NCBI GenBank assembly: GCA_017935225.1
Contig: JAGBIA010000055.1
Location: 1 to 51,889, forward strand
Source: Clostridia bacterium
Lineage (GTDB): Bacteria > Bacillota > Clostridia > Oscillospirales > CAG-272
Direction of reading: 5' to 3'
Length of the DNA: 51,889 bases
Shown: positions 32,972-41,627 of the stretch, piece by piece
How positions within the stretch are numbered: the stretch's first letter is position 1
Layout of the letters: every line of letters begins with the position of its first letter
Notes under the pieces: model-generated
Databases searched by the model: none
What the model saw: the letters and a program-made list of their open reading frames with translations, nothing else
What the model was told of the DNA's origin: nothing
Made by a program: the position numbers and the translations under genes

Positions 32972-33940
32972 ATGAAATTAAGCGTTTTGATCAATTTGTA
33001 CGGCAATAAGACACTTGACGAGACTCTCAAGATAATGTCCGAGCAGGGCGTTACTACCGTTGAGGTCGGTGCCGGCGGATATCCCGGAAAGGCTCACTGC
33101 AACCCTGCAGAGCTTCTCGCTGACGAGGCAAAGCTTGAGGAATTCAAGAATACATTCAAGAAGTACGGCATCAGCATCTGTGCACTTGCCGCACACGGAA
33201 ACCCTCTGCATCCCAACAAAGAGCTTGCCGCTATGTACGACAAGGATTTCAAGGAGGCAGTTCTTCTCGCAGAGAAGCTCGGTGTTGATACCGTTATCAC
33301 ATTCTCGGGTTGCCCCGGCGACTGCGAGGAGTCCAAGTATCCCAACTGGGCAACTTGCGCATGGCCCGATGATTTCCTTGCAGTTCTCGATTGGCAGTGG
33401 AATCAGAAGGTAATTCCTTATTGGAAGGAGACCGGTGCTTTCGCAAAGGCTCACGGTGTTGATCACATCGCGTTCGAGATGCATCCCGGCTTCTGCGTAT
33501 ACAATCCCGAAACTCTTCTCCGTCTGCGCGCTGCAGTCGGCGACGTTATCGGTGCAAACTTCGATCCCTCCCACCTTATCTGGCAGGGAATGGATCCCGT
33601 TGCAGCTATCCGTGAGCTCAAGGGAGCTATCTACCACGTTCACGCAAAGGATACCAAGATCGATACCTACAACACCGCTAAGAACGGTGTGCTTGACACC
33701 AAGCATTATGGCAGAGAGCTCGAGCGCTCCTGGGTGTTCCGTACCGTTGGCTACGGCAACAACGAGACCTATTGGAGAGACCTCGTTTCCAATCTCCGTC
33801 TTTGTGGCTACGACAGAGTTCTTTCTATCGAGCACGAGGACAGCGTAATGTCCATCGACGAGGGACTCCGCAAGGCTATCAGCTTCCTGAAGGATATCAT
33901 CATTGAGGAAGAGAAGCCTACTACAATGAGCTGGGCTTGA
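32972..33940 (+). CDS. Sugar phosphate isomerase/epimerase (AP endonuclease 2-type TIM barrel)
   Basis: 322 aa. TIM-barrel pattern with EQGVTTVEVGAGG, HGNPLHPN, AFEMHPGF, ANFDPSHLIWQG, IYHVHAKDT and SIEHEDSVMS; the Glu, Asp, His and Glu in these are the expected metal ligands. Close in style to IolE/YcjR-like and 3-keto-sugar epimerases. The start follows the hprK stop with no gap. Codon use is highly biased, suggesting strong expression. Substrate unknown; the pairing with hprK suggests carbohydrate metabolism. Confidence 0.88.
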   Translation: MKLSVLINLYGNKTLDETLKIMSEQGVTTVEVGAGGYPGKAHCNPAELLADEAKLEEFKNTFKKYGISICALAAHGNPLHPNKELAAMYDKDFKEAVLLAEKLGVDTVITFSGCPGDCEESKYPNWATCAWPDDFLAVLDWQWNQKVIPYWKETGAFAKAHGVDHIAFEMHPGFCVYNPETLLRLRAAVGDVIGANFDPSHLIWQGMDPVAAIRELKGAIYHVHAKDTKIDTYNTAKNGVLDTKHYGRELERSWVFRTVGYGNNETYWRDLVSNLRLCGYDRVLSIEHEDSVMSIDEGLRKAISFLKDIIIEEEKPTTMSWA

Positions 33941-33977
33941 GATTTTTCAACTGTGATTGCCCTTCGGGCAAGTTATC

Positions 33978-34039
33978 AGTTTAGATATGCTTCGCATAGT
34001 TATGATTGGCTTCGCCATGCTTAATCATAACTCTAAACT
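33978..34039. repeat. Nested inverted repeats (branched hairpin)
   Basis: Outer arms AGTTTAGA (33978-33985) and TCTAAACT (34032-34039) enclose a small TATGCTTCGCATA hairpin and then GTTATGATT / AATCATAAC arms around GGCTTCGCC. Upstream a further GCCCTTCGGGC hairpin is present at about 33959-33969. The whole would fold as a branched structure. It precedes the terminator at 34041. It looks like a palindromic intergenic element, possibly mobile in origin. Confidence 0.5.
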
Positions 34040-34040
34040 A

Positions 34041-34071
34041 AAAGAGCAAACACGGTTTGTGTTTGCTCTTT
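34041..34071. terminator. Bidirectional terminator between the isomerase and MBL-protein genes
   Basis: A 13-bp stem AAAGAGCAAACAC / GTGTTTGCTCTTT with a 5-nt loop, followed by TTCCTTTT on the plus strand. It serves the hprK operon and the convergent gene ending at 34100. Confidence 0.9.
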
Positions 34072-34099
34072 TCCTTTTGAGTGCGTTTTGGACTTATTA

Positions 34100-36019
34100 T
34101 CAGCTTGCTTTTTTATAATGGTGCTCAGCGGGGCATTCGCCTGTGCAGACTATCTCGACGTTTCCTTCCTTACCGTAAACGTAGGGAAGCTTGATGATGA
34201 CGAGATCGCCCTGAGTGCCAGCAACGTAGCATTCCTTATAATTGGGAAGCTTGAAGAGAATGCTGTTGTAGTCCTTATCAATGTACTTGTGGTATGCGTT
34301 AAGACCCTGCGGCCAGAGAACAAGCTCTGCGTTGACCTGCGTGTAAGCCTCGATCATACCCTGATTATTACCCCAGGTGCTGTAGCCGTGGTGACAGGTC
34401 TGCACGATGTCGCACTGCATAAAGTCGCCGTACATATTCGCGCTTATCTGCATTCCGTTTCCGGTCGCGTCACCCGTGCAGAGATATGTGGTCTCGTTGC
34501 CGTTATTTGTAAAGGTCATCTTGATGACGGTCGAGGTGGTATTGAGCGCGTTGCAGGGTTTGGGACCGAAGCTCTCAAGTGTGTAAAGCACCTCTATCTT
34601 AAGATCTGCCATATGGAAGACCTGACCGACGTGGATCTTATGGATGGTCGCACCGAGTGCCTCTGCCGCCTTGTAGGTGCTCGAGAAACCGCCGCCTTCG
34701 TTTTCCGACCAGTTGTCAGGATAGGTCTCCATAGCCTTTGCGCGCTCTTTCTCAGACATAAAATTGACGAGGAAGCGTTCGACCTTGATGCCCTCAAACA
34801 TTTCGTATCGGGAGTTGATCATTCCGTTATGGTCTCCGTGAGAGTGGGTGATGATCCATGCCGCGATGGTAGGCGTATCTGTATAGGCGCTGGACTGATC
34901 TTTTATCGCCTCGATCAGATCGTTTGCACAAGCTGCGCGATTAAATGCACCGTCGACCACGATAAATCTTCCGTCCTCGAGACGAATGAGCACCGACAGA
35001 CCGTTGGATGCGTAGGATTCATCTTTTTTCTGATACTCAAGACCGAGCATCGTGATCTGCGAGTCAGTAACCTTTACGTATTCATTCTCAGACTTAAGCG
35101 CAGGCTTGGGAGCGTCCGCAGGCTCGATTATCACGCGGACCTCGTTGTAGTAGTCGTAAAATCCGACGTTGATCATATGAGTATCACTGAGATAGGTCGC
35201 AAAGCTGCATTCCTGCATCGTGTGATCGGTGTATTTTTCAAATCCGTTCTGCTCGAGCTTAGAGAGATACGCGCTATAAAGCTCGGGAGTTGCCTCACTG
35301 ATGATCACCTCGTCGCACTGCGTTGATGCTTCAGCAGTTCGAGTGCCCGCATCGTAGCAGGAAAAGAAGCTTCCGCCCTCAAAGTAGGGAATAGCCGAGA
35401 GCTGAGCGTACTTTGTGGTATTTCCTGCGATCTCGGATTTTTTGAGAGTGATAACTCCGCTCTCAGCATCAAATCCACCCTTGAGTGCTTCCACGAACGC
35501 AGAGGTAGCATCCTCAAGGCAATCGTCTGTATATGCCATAATAACTATTTTGTTGTCTATAACGTCGATGATATAGTCACCGTAGCCGCATTTTGCCGCT
35601 GCTTCGGCGGTCTGAGGATACGCGGTGTTGCCAACGAGTATCTCGTAGGTGGTGGAATTATATTCAGTGCCGTTTGAGATCGAGTCGCTTCTTACCTTGG
35701 GAGTTGCATTAAGAAGCGCAGCGAGCTCTTTAACTATTGTTTGAGATGTCTTTGATACCGTCGTTGCACCGCCTGAACCCTTGGGACGAACTACCGCAAA
35801 GTTGATCGTAGATTTCTCGCCGTCATTTGAGGCAAGTATCCGTATGTTCTCGGGGTCTATCGGTGGAAAGTTCTCTTGCTTTTCTACCTTTCCTTCGGTC
35901 TCGGACGCGAGAGGCTCGCTGTCCGTAGGAATCTCCGCACCGTTGTTGCAGGAAATCAGCATAAGCAGGATGAGCAACAGCGCCGCGAGCGTCAATAATA
36001 GTCTTTTACTTGTAAACAT
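34100..36019 (-). CDS. MBL-fold metallo-hydrolase lipoprotein
   Basis: 639 aa. Signal peptide with lipobox LISC (Cys24). An N-terminal alpha/beta region (about 50-180) resembles the small domain found before many extracellular glycosidases. The C-terminal half is a metallo-beta-lactamase fold with IITHSHGDHNG (about 388-398) and later TGDATG and CHHGYSTWG as further metal ligands. Extracellular MBL lipoproteins of this type (ComEC-like hydrolase fold) are common in gut Clostridia with unknown substrates. It is monocistronic with its own promoter. Confidence 0.85.
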   Translation of the reverse strand: MFTSKRLLLTLAALLLILLMLISCNNGAEIPTDSEPLASETEGKVEKQENFPPIDPENIRILASNDGEKSTINFAVVRPKGSGGATTVSKTSQTIVKELAALLNATPKVRSDSISNGTEYNSTTYEILVGNTAYPQTAEAAAKCGYGDYIIDVIDNKIVIMAYTDDCLEDATSAFVEALKGGFDAESGVITLKKSEIAGNTTKYAQLSAIPYFEGGSFFSCYDAGTRTAEASTQCDEVIISEATPELYSAYLSKLEQNGFEKYTDHTMQECSFATYLSDTHMINVGFYDYYNEVRVIIEPADAPKPALKSENEYVKVTDSQITMLGLEYQKKDESYASNGLSVLIRLEDGRFIVVDGAFNRAACANDLIEAIKDQSSAYTDTPTIAAWIITHSHGDHNGMINSRYEMFEGIKVERFLVNFMSEKERAKAMETYPDNWSENEGGGFSSTYKAAEALGATIHKIHVGQVFHMADLKIEVLYTLESFGPKPCNALNTTSTVIKMTFTNNGNETTYLCTGDATGNGMQISANMYGDFMQCDIVQTCHHGYSTWGNNQGMIEAYTQVNAELVLWPQGLNAYHKYIDKDYNSILFKLPNYKECYVAGTQGDLVIIKLPYVYGKEGNVEIVCTGECPAEHHYKKAS

Positions 36020-36062
36020 AGTTGTTTTCTCCTTTGTGTGAAGATAATTAACTTACTACAAT

Positions 36063-36091
36063 ATTATACCAATAATTTTTCTGTTGCGCAA
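36063..36091 (-). promoter_or_regulatory. Promoter of the MBL-fold lipoprotein gene
   Basis: Minus strand: TTGCGC at 36091-36086, 17-bp spacer, TATAAT at 36068-36063, about 44 bp before the ATG at 36019. Confidence 0.65.
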
Positions 36092-36139
36092 GGGAATTTT
36101 TGAAAAATGGCAAATTTTTTAAAAAATAAATACGCGCGG

Positions 36140-36167
36140 TTGACTTTTTTTAGAGTTGTGGTATAAT
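36140..36167 (+). promoter_or_regulatory. Promoter of the phosphodiester-glycosidase gene
   Basis: TTGACT at 36140-36145, 16-bp spacer, TATAAT at 36162-36167; the ATG lies at 36203. Confidence 0.8.
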
Positions 36168-36202
36168 TACAGTAGCATTTTCCATACAAGCGAGGTTTAT
36201 TT

Positions 36203-37865
36203 ATGAAAAGAATTTTCCGCATCGCGCTCGCACTTGCGCTCAGCCTTCTTATGCTCACGGGCAGTGCGATAACTTCGGGCGCGGCTGACGTCGGACCTTA
36301 TTCTATGATCGACGGCGGATGCATCAGTGCAATAGAGATGCTGAGCGAGAGCAGCATCGGCGGCGAGGTGAGCTATTTTACTTCCGTGGTAAGTTCAAAG
36401 ATCCAAGGACTTGATGACCGCGCGTCGATACCCTACAAGACATACGGCGCGATCGGCTCGGAGAACACGAGAATGTTCGTTTATTCTGTCGGCAAGGCTG
36501 ACGGACTCGACTTCTCAAGAGCGACAGTCAAGCAGATAGTCGAAAGGTTTGAAGAGGAAAATCCCGAGTGGGATGCACTCGTTGCGATAAACGGCGACTT
36601 TTTTTGATATTGAAAACAAGCTCACCTCGTCAATGGGCGAGCCCGAGTTTCCAATGATACAGCTCGGCGACGTATATAAGTCCAATCTGCTTGGCGCCGC
36701 TGCGGGACGAGGTATCCTCGGCACGACGGCTGACGGCGAGATGATATATTACACGGTCGGATCCAAATATAAGGAGCTTGGCTACGGCACAACTTTCAGA
36801 TTGGAAAACAAATATGCCATACAGTTCTTTGGCGAGAATAACAGCAACGTGATCGCGGAATATCCCGCCTCTCCCGACTATTATCCGCAGGGAACGAGAA
36901 TAAACTTCATCACCCCCGACTCCAAGGAGCGTGATTTCAGCGGTGCGACTGTATATGTCGTCAAGTGTGACACCTACCGCCGCTCGCACGTGGGAATAAA
37001 CGGCACGGAGATCGGCACGGTCGGTTATTTTATTGAGGGAGAAATAGTTGAGGTAAGAGAGGGTAAGAAAAACGAAAAGCCCGCGGCGGATGAGGTATAT
37101 ATTGCAACCTTTATACCCGAGTCCTATCCGCTCCTTAAGGTCGGCGAGCATATCAAATGTCAGCAGAAGGCGGCAGGCGAGTGGGCAGAGGTCGAAAATG
37201 CTATCGGATTTAAGCAGCAGATACTTGCCGACGGCAAATGCCTGCTCAAGAACGCGTACGGAACCTATAACAAGGGCGGAGATCAGGCTGAGACGCTCAA
37301 ATGGACTGACGACATCTACGAATATCCTTTCTGCTGGAAGGACAGAACGGCTATTGGCTTTCGCGAGGACGGAACGTCCGTTCTGCTCGTGATAAAGAAG
37401 TCGAGCCACGACGGCGACTACAATAATCTCGGAGCATCCTACTACGAGATCGCCGAGCAGCTTAAATCTCTCGGATGCACGAATGGATTTTTGCTTGACG
37501 GCGGCGGATCTTCGACTTTCGTCATAAGAAACGAGGACGGAAGCTTTTCTAACGCATACGTCGGAGAGGGCAACGGACGAGCGGTCGCAAACGCGGTCAT
37601 CCTTGCCGTGCGCGACGAGAGCGTGCCCGAAGCTGAGACCGACGAGACGCTCGAGGTAGTGCTTCCCACCGAGAAGGCGACCGAGAAGCGCACAGAGAAA
37701 AAGACCGAGAAGCCTACGTCTGCTCCCGCGACCGAGCCTGCCGAGTCCGAAACAGAGCAGAGCACGAACGGCGGATGCGCGTCTGTCGTCGCCGCCCCTG
37801 CGGTAGTCGTGATCACATCGCTTGTTGCGGTGTTAAATGTGAATAAGCGAAGGAGAAGAGACTGA
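36203..37865 (+). pseudogene. Phosphodiester glycosidase (NAGPA-like) broken by a +1 frameshift in a T7 run
   Basis: The first part (36203-36607) encodes a signal peptide and 134 residues ending in VAINGDFF, then TGA. The rest continues in another frame: removing one T from the run at 36599-36605 gives a seamless DFFDIENKLTSSMGEPEF join to the frame that ends at 37865. The restored protein has the NAGPA/DUF2233 motifs NGDFF, then a late GFLLDGGGSSTF. It ends in a TEK/TEP-rich linker (about 37660-37760), Gly-Gly-Cys, a hydrophobic helix and RRRR, like a sorting or membrane-anchor tail. The family removes N-acetylglucosamine from phosphodiesters and acts outside the cell. The break may be a true mutation, homopolymer phase variation, or a sequencing error. 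The downstream gene starts within its stop (TGATG). Confidence 0.8.
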
Positions 37866-38389
37866 TGTACCTTTGGATAGCGGTAGATCTTGAAGATCAA
37901 TTGCAAGAACTCAGGCAAGAGCTTGACCGTGTCGAACGTTTAATATGTAGTAACGATCCTGCGCTGACTCTTCCTCTGCATACTTCTCTTAAAATATCGT
38001 TTGAGGTCGACGATAAATGCGCAAATGAGGTTCGGAGTTCCGTGCGTCAGTATCTTTCTGCTCTCCAAAGCTTCCAAATTGCGCCGGAGCGCGTTGAAAG
38101 CACGGGGAAGCTTACTTGGATAAGGATGAAAGAGAGCTGCGAGCTTTCTCAAATTCATGGCGCGCTTGATCTTATTATAGAGAGACAATTTGGGGTTTCT
38201 CAGCACGTGTTTGACCGTGAGTTTATATTTCATACCACGCTTTTTGCCGCTACAGAACCCCACAAGCTTGAAAAAATACTTAATTTACCAAAACTTCCCG
38301 AATTGCTTACCGTACGAAGCTTTATAATAGGCAGTTCAAGAAGCGGAGAGGCGGGAACTTACTCGGTAGACGAAACAATTACTATATAA
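37865..38389 (+). CDS. 2H phosphoesterase (2'-5' RNA ligase-like)
   Basis: 174 aa. Two H-x-T motifs, LPLHTSLKI (near 37-45) and FIFHTTLF (near 120), are the paired catalytic signature of the 2H phosphoesterase superfamily (ThpR/LigT, YjcG). These proteins act on cyclic phosphates or 2'-5' linkages in RNA or nucleotides. The ATG overlaps the previous stop by one base. It is cytoplasmic, with no signal peptide, so its link to the secreted glycosidase gene may be only positional. Confidence 0.82.
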   Translation: MYLWIAVDLEDQLQELRQELDRVERLICSNDPALTLPLHTSLKISFEVDDKCANEVRSSVRQYLSALQSFQIAPERVESTGKLTWIRMKESCELSQIHGALDLIIERQFGVSQHVFDREFIFHTTLFAATEPHKLEKILNLPKLPELLTVRSFIIGSSRSGEAGTYSVDETITI

Positions 38390-38392
38390 ACA

Positions 38393-38424
38393 AAAATTCC
38401 ACGAACGGCGTTCGTGGAATTTTT
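38393..38424. terminator. Bidirectional terminator
   Basis: Arms AAAATTCCACGAAC and GTTCGTGGAATTTT with a GGC loop, flanked by A- and T-runs. It lies between the 2H phosphoesterase stop (38389) and the convergent nanA stop (38436). Confidence 0.92.
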
Positions 38425-38435
38425 TATATAATGAT

Positions 38436-39311
38436 TTAAATAAGCGGAAGTATCTGATCCTTGACAAGCTTTTTCGCCTCATCAGAGAGGGGCGAGAAAG
38501 GATGGCGGCAGTCACCCATATCGTAGCCGAGAAGATTGAGGACTTCTTTCTCGGCGGGCATTACGCCGACCTTGCACAGAAGTGCGATTATCTCGTTTGC
38601 CTTGATCTGAAGCTTCTGTGCCTCGGCTATATTGCCTGCCTTGAAAAGCTCGTGGATCTTGACGAATTTGTCAGCCATAAAGTTGTAGGTCGAGCCGATC
38701 GCGCCGTCTGCGCCCATCGAAAGACCGCACAAGAACATTTCGTCAAAGCCGTTGTAGACGATCTTGTCGGGAAAACTCGACTTGCACTGCTCGAGCATAA
38801 AGAAATCGTTTGAAGTGTACTTTATACCCATAAAGCGATCGTCACAGAGGAATTGTCGCATCTCGCCAAGCCCTAAATTTACACCGGAAAAGGTGGGAAT
38901 GTGATAGACGAGCATAGGCAATTCACCTGTGTCAGCAAGTCTGTAATAGTAATTTTTGATCTCATCAAAAGAGTATTTGTAGTAAATAGGAGCGACGGAC
39001 GAGATAGCATCGTAGCCAAGCTCCTTTGCGTATTGCGCAAGCTCCAGAGCCTCTTTAGCTCTCGGAGAGCCTATATGCGCGATAAGAGTCGCGTCGGGGG
39101 CGGTATCCCTTACCGTCTCCATAACAAGCTTGCGCTCTTCGGTAGAGAGCAAGAATGCCTCGCCCGTGCTTCCCGTAACGTAGAAGCCGCGTACACCCAT
39201 CCCCAGATTGAATTTTACAAGCTCGGAAAGAGCTTTCGTGTTAACGCAGTCGTTTTTGTCAAACGGTGTTAAGAGAGCTGTGAATATTCCGTCAAATTTC
39301 TTTTGTTCCAT
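38436..39311 (-). CDS. nanA: N-acetylneuraminate lyase / dihydrodipicolinate synthase family aldolase
   Basis: 291 aa. GFYVTGSTGEAFLLSTEER near 41-59 is the NAL-type signature (GSTGE, where DapA usually has GTTGE). The Schiff-base Lys lies in FMGIKYTSND (about 164) with Tyr in MLVYHIPT. NanA splits sialic acid to pyruvate and N-acetylmannosamine. No nanE or nanK is visible in the window, so a related 2-keto acid aldolase remains possible. It is last in a minus-strand operon with two esterase-like genes, which suits breakdown of O-acetylated sugars. Confidence 0.85.
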   Translation of the reverse strand: MEQKKFDGIFTALLTPFDKNDCVNTKALSELVKFNLGMGVRGFYVTGSTGEAFLLSTEERKLVMETVRDTAPDATLIAHIGSPRAKEALELAQYAKELGYDAISSVAPIYYKYSFDEIKNYYYRLADTGELPMLVYHIPTFSGVNLGLGEMRQFLCDDRFMGIKYTSNDFFMLEQCKSSFPDKIVYNGFDEMFLCGLSMGADGAIGSTYNFMADKFVKIHELFKAGNIAEAQKLQIKANEIIALLCKVGVMPAEKEVLNLLGYDMGDCRHPFSPLSDEAKKLVKDQILPLI

Positions 39312-39321
39312 AATTTTCTCC

Positions 39322-40479
39322 TTATTCCTTTCCGCAGAGCTTGTTTACCCAGGGCAGAGCAAGATCTTCCTTGAAATAGTGAGCGTTTTCCGCAATATTT
39401 GTGTAAAGATTGTATTCCGCATCACCCACGCACTCGGGCGCAGGCTTATTCTCATACGGACGCTTCTCGGGTGAGTCGAACGCCTTGTGATAGTGAAACT
39501 CAAAGGCATCGGACGCGCCGAGAGTCGCGTATGCATCCTTGATCTTCTCAATATCCGCCGTCTCGCCACCCTCAGTGATGATAAGTGCTTTCGGCGCGTA
39601 GGCACAGAGAATGTCGGCGGGCGTGAACCAATATTCACAGTCGGGAATGAGATGATTGTAACAATTCGACCACAGATAAGACGCAGGCGCGGAGTAAAGC
39701 CGCACGCGTGTGTCGTATATCGGACTGTTGTAGACGATGCCCTTGACACTGTCCGAGAGAAGTCCGACGAACATACAAACGTACTTGCCGAGCGAGTGAC
39801 CGCTGATGACGATATTGTCTTTGTCAACAAGCGGATTTTTCTCTATCCAACCGAGCACGCAGAGCTGATAAAAGGCGGTCAGCCCCATAAGATTTCTGCC
39901 TACACTTGCCATTTGCACCGCTACAGCGTCGGACGGAGATCCGCAGTCGCTCGCTTTGAGCTCACCAAAGGTGAGGTGATCGCAGACTACTGCAATATAT
40001 CCCTCTTTGACGTAGTGTATTGCCATTCTGTTGTGCTCGGGGAAAGTCAGCTCGCGCTCGCAGTAGAGGTCGGGCTCATCACAGAGTGCCTCTTTTGAGT
40101 GCCAGGTTCCTGGGGAGCAGAGCACGGTAGGTGCAGGATGCTCGGCATCGATGCCATCGGGGATAAGCACAAGAAAGGGAATTACCGCGTACGGCTCGGG
40201 AAAGGCTTCCCACTTCTGTATTCTGTAGCCCTCGCGCGCCTCCTCCCAAAGCATCTTCGGCTCGGGCTGGGGAGGAACATCATCGGGGAAACGCAGTATC
40301 TCGCATAGCTTCTCTTTGACCTTCTCGCGCCACGCGTCGAATTCCTCGCGACTCATTCCGCTCTTGTATTCAAGACGCGGACGGTGAGTCTTGTAGTAGT
40401 GCTTCATAAATATATCCGTGTGCATAAAGCGACCGTCCTCACGGTCGGTGATTATCGGATTGAATGCAGGGCTCCGCAT
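39322..40479 (-). CDS. Alpha/beta hydrolase (acetyl-xylan-esterase-like)
   Basis: 385 aa. A large esterase fold without signal peptide: PTVLCSPGTWHSKEA as the oxyanion region, the elbow ISGHSLGKYVCMF (nucleophile in G-H-S-L-G, about residue 230), a late acid near IITEGGE and His in FEFHYHKAFDSPEKRPY. Similar to the prolyl-oligopeptidase/AXE1-like clan. It sits 10 nt before nanA and 10 nt after the next esterase, so all three form one transcript. A deacetylase role on imported sugars is inferred. Confidence 0.85.
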   Translation of the reverse strand: MRSPAFNPIITDREDGRFMHTDIFMKHYYKTHRPRLEYKSGMSREEFDAWREKVKEKLCEILRFPDDVPPQPEPKMLWEEAREGYRIQKWEAFPEPYAVIPFLVLIPDGIDAEHPAPTVLCSPGTWHSKEALCDEPDLYCERELTFPEHNRMAIHYVKEGYIAVVCDHLTFGELKASDCGSPSDAVAVQMASVGRNLMGLTAFYQLCVLGWIEKNPLVDKDNIVISGHSLGKYVCMFVGLLSDSVKGIVYNSPIYDTRVRLYSAPASYLWSNCYNHLIPDCEYWFTPADILCAYAPKALIITEGGETADIEKIKDAYATLGASDAFEFHYHKAFDSPEKRPYENKPAPECVGDAEYNLYTNIAENAHYFKEDLALPWVNKLCGKE

Positions 40480-40489
40480 AGATACCTCC

Positions 40490-41296
40490 TCAGAACTTCT
40501 TTATCCACTCGACAGAGAGCTCGATCCAATGAGCAACGTGCAGATCGTACATACTCTGCGCGCCGTTCCAGGTCTCACCGTTGGCGAGTGCCATTCCGTG
40601 AGGACCCTTGGGGAAGATGTGAGCCTCAAAGGGAACGCCGTTGTCGATGTATGCGTCCATAAGGAGAGTAGAATTCTTTACGGGAACTCCGCCATCAGAA
40701 TATGTGTGCCAGATAAACATAGGGGGAGTTTCGGGCTTTACGTGGCACTCGAGCGAGAATATCTTTCCTTCCTCCTCGGTGTAATCGCGGTTAGAAAGAA
40801 GATTTGCGATCGAGCCTCTGTGCGCGTACTTGCCCGAAGTTATAACAGGGTAGCAGAGGATCATACCGTCGGGGCGGCTGATGCCGACGGGAGCGTCGCC
40901 CATAGCGGCGAGAACCTCGGGTCTGTCCCAGATAATTCCCGCAGATGCTGCAAGATGTCCGCCCGCAGAGAAGCCGCAGGTGAAGACTCTGCTTGTGTCA
41001 ACGCCAAGCTCGTCGGCGTGCTCGCGCATATACTTGATGGCAAGTCCAACCTCGATAGCGGGAAGATAACCGAGCTTTGCGGGAGCGACCGTGTACTCAA
41101 GCACGCACGCGTTAAAGCCGTTTGCATAGTAATACTGAGCTATCGGCTCGCCCTCGCGGTCGCGGCAAACACAGCTATATCCGCCGCCGGGGCAGACAAC
41201 TACTGTCGGGCGGCGAGTGCCGTCATTGTCGTGAACGTAAAGAGTCAGCGTGCACTCGGGGTGATCCCCGAGAAGATTTATTTTGTCGTTTATCAT
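40490..41296 (-). CDS. Alpha/beta hydrolase (BD-FAE / esterase-lipase-like)
   Basis: 268 aa. HGGG-type oxyanion region VVVCPGGGYSCVC (about 32-44), nucleophile elbow FTCGFSAGGHLAAS (about 105-118), acid in YSDGGVP and His in KGPHGMAL. This matches the cytosolic acetyl-esterases (XynB-like, BD-FAE family) common in gut polysaccharide loci. First gene of the esterase-esterase-nanA operon. No clear sigma-A promoter in 41297-41380. Confidence 0.87.
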   Translation of the reverse strand: MINDKINLLGDHPECTLTLYVHDNDGTRRPTVVVCPGGGYSCVCRDREGEPIAQYYYANGFNACVLEYTVAPAKLGYLPAIEVGLAIKYMREHADELGVDTSRVFTCGFSAGGHLAASAGIIWDRPEVLAAMGDAPVGISRPDGMILCYPVITSGKYAHRGSIANLLSNRDYTEEEGKIFSLECHVKPETPPMFIWHTYSDGGVPVKNSTLLMDAYIDNGVPFEAHIFPKGPHGMALANGETWNGAQSMYDLHVAHWIELSVEWIKKF

Positions 41297-41388
41297 AATT
41301 TACACCTCACAGTATTTTTAGTTGTATCCATTTTATCACACAGAGCAAAAATTTTCAATATATTTGATAAAATATGCTAGTAAAATTC

Positions 41389-41416
41389 TTGACAAATGAA
41401 TATTTTGTGCTATAAT
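41389..41416 (+). promoter_or_regulatory. Promoter of the folT-folC operon
   Basis: TTGACA at 41389-41394, 16-bp spacer ending in an extended TGC, TATAAT at 41411-41416. It leaves a leader of about 200 nt before folT, which holds the riboswitch. Confidence 0.88.
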
Positions 41417-41449
41417 ATTAATATCCTTAATAGAGGAAATAATTTCATT

Positions 41450-41550
41450 GTAGAAGAGTAAGGATACGGGCGTAAAGTGCTTGCGGGACGGGGAGTTGTC
41501 CGCAGGACGAAAAGCATTAGCTTGCGGTTCGTATTCTGCATCCCGCTTCA
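41450..41550 (+). promoter_or_regulatory. Tetrahydrofolate (THF) riboswitch
   Basis: The leader matches the type-I THF riboswitch core: GTAGA at 41450, P2 ATACG/CGTAT (41464-41468 with 41530-41534), CGTAAAGTG, P3 CTTGCGG/CCGCAGG (41480-41486 with 41500-41506), ACGAA, a small P4 AAGC/GCTT, GCGGTTCGTAT and then TGCATCCC. The loop of P3 has GGGGA, which can form the expected pseudoknot with TCCC (41541-41544). It stands directly before the folate ECF S-component gene, its known target. The P1 stem is weak by eye. Confidence 0.85.
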
Positions 41551-41578
41551 TACGGCAAAAGGCGACAGAAGTTCTGTA

Positions 41579-41626
41579 CCTCCTTTACCTTAGCCATATG
41601 TGAGCTTTGGGAAAGGAGGATTTTTT
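41579..41626 (+). promoter_or_regulatory. Riboswitch expression platform: Shine-Dalgarno-sequestering hairpin with U-tract
   Basis: CCTCCTTT (41579-41586) is complementary to AAAGGAGG (41612-41619), the Shine-Dalgarno of folT. The hairpin is followed at once by A and seven Ts, then the ATG at 41628. It can therefore hide the ribosome site and also act as an intrinsic terminator. Confidence 0.75.
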
Positions 41627-41627
41627 T

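Noticed and set aside
34088-35326. 412-codon plus-strand frame opposite the MBL-fold gene
   Set aside because: Shadow of the real minus-strand gene, which has lipobox, HSHGDH motif, promoter and terminator; the antisense product shows no domain.
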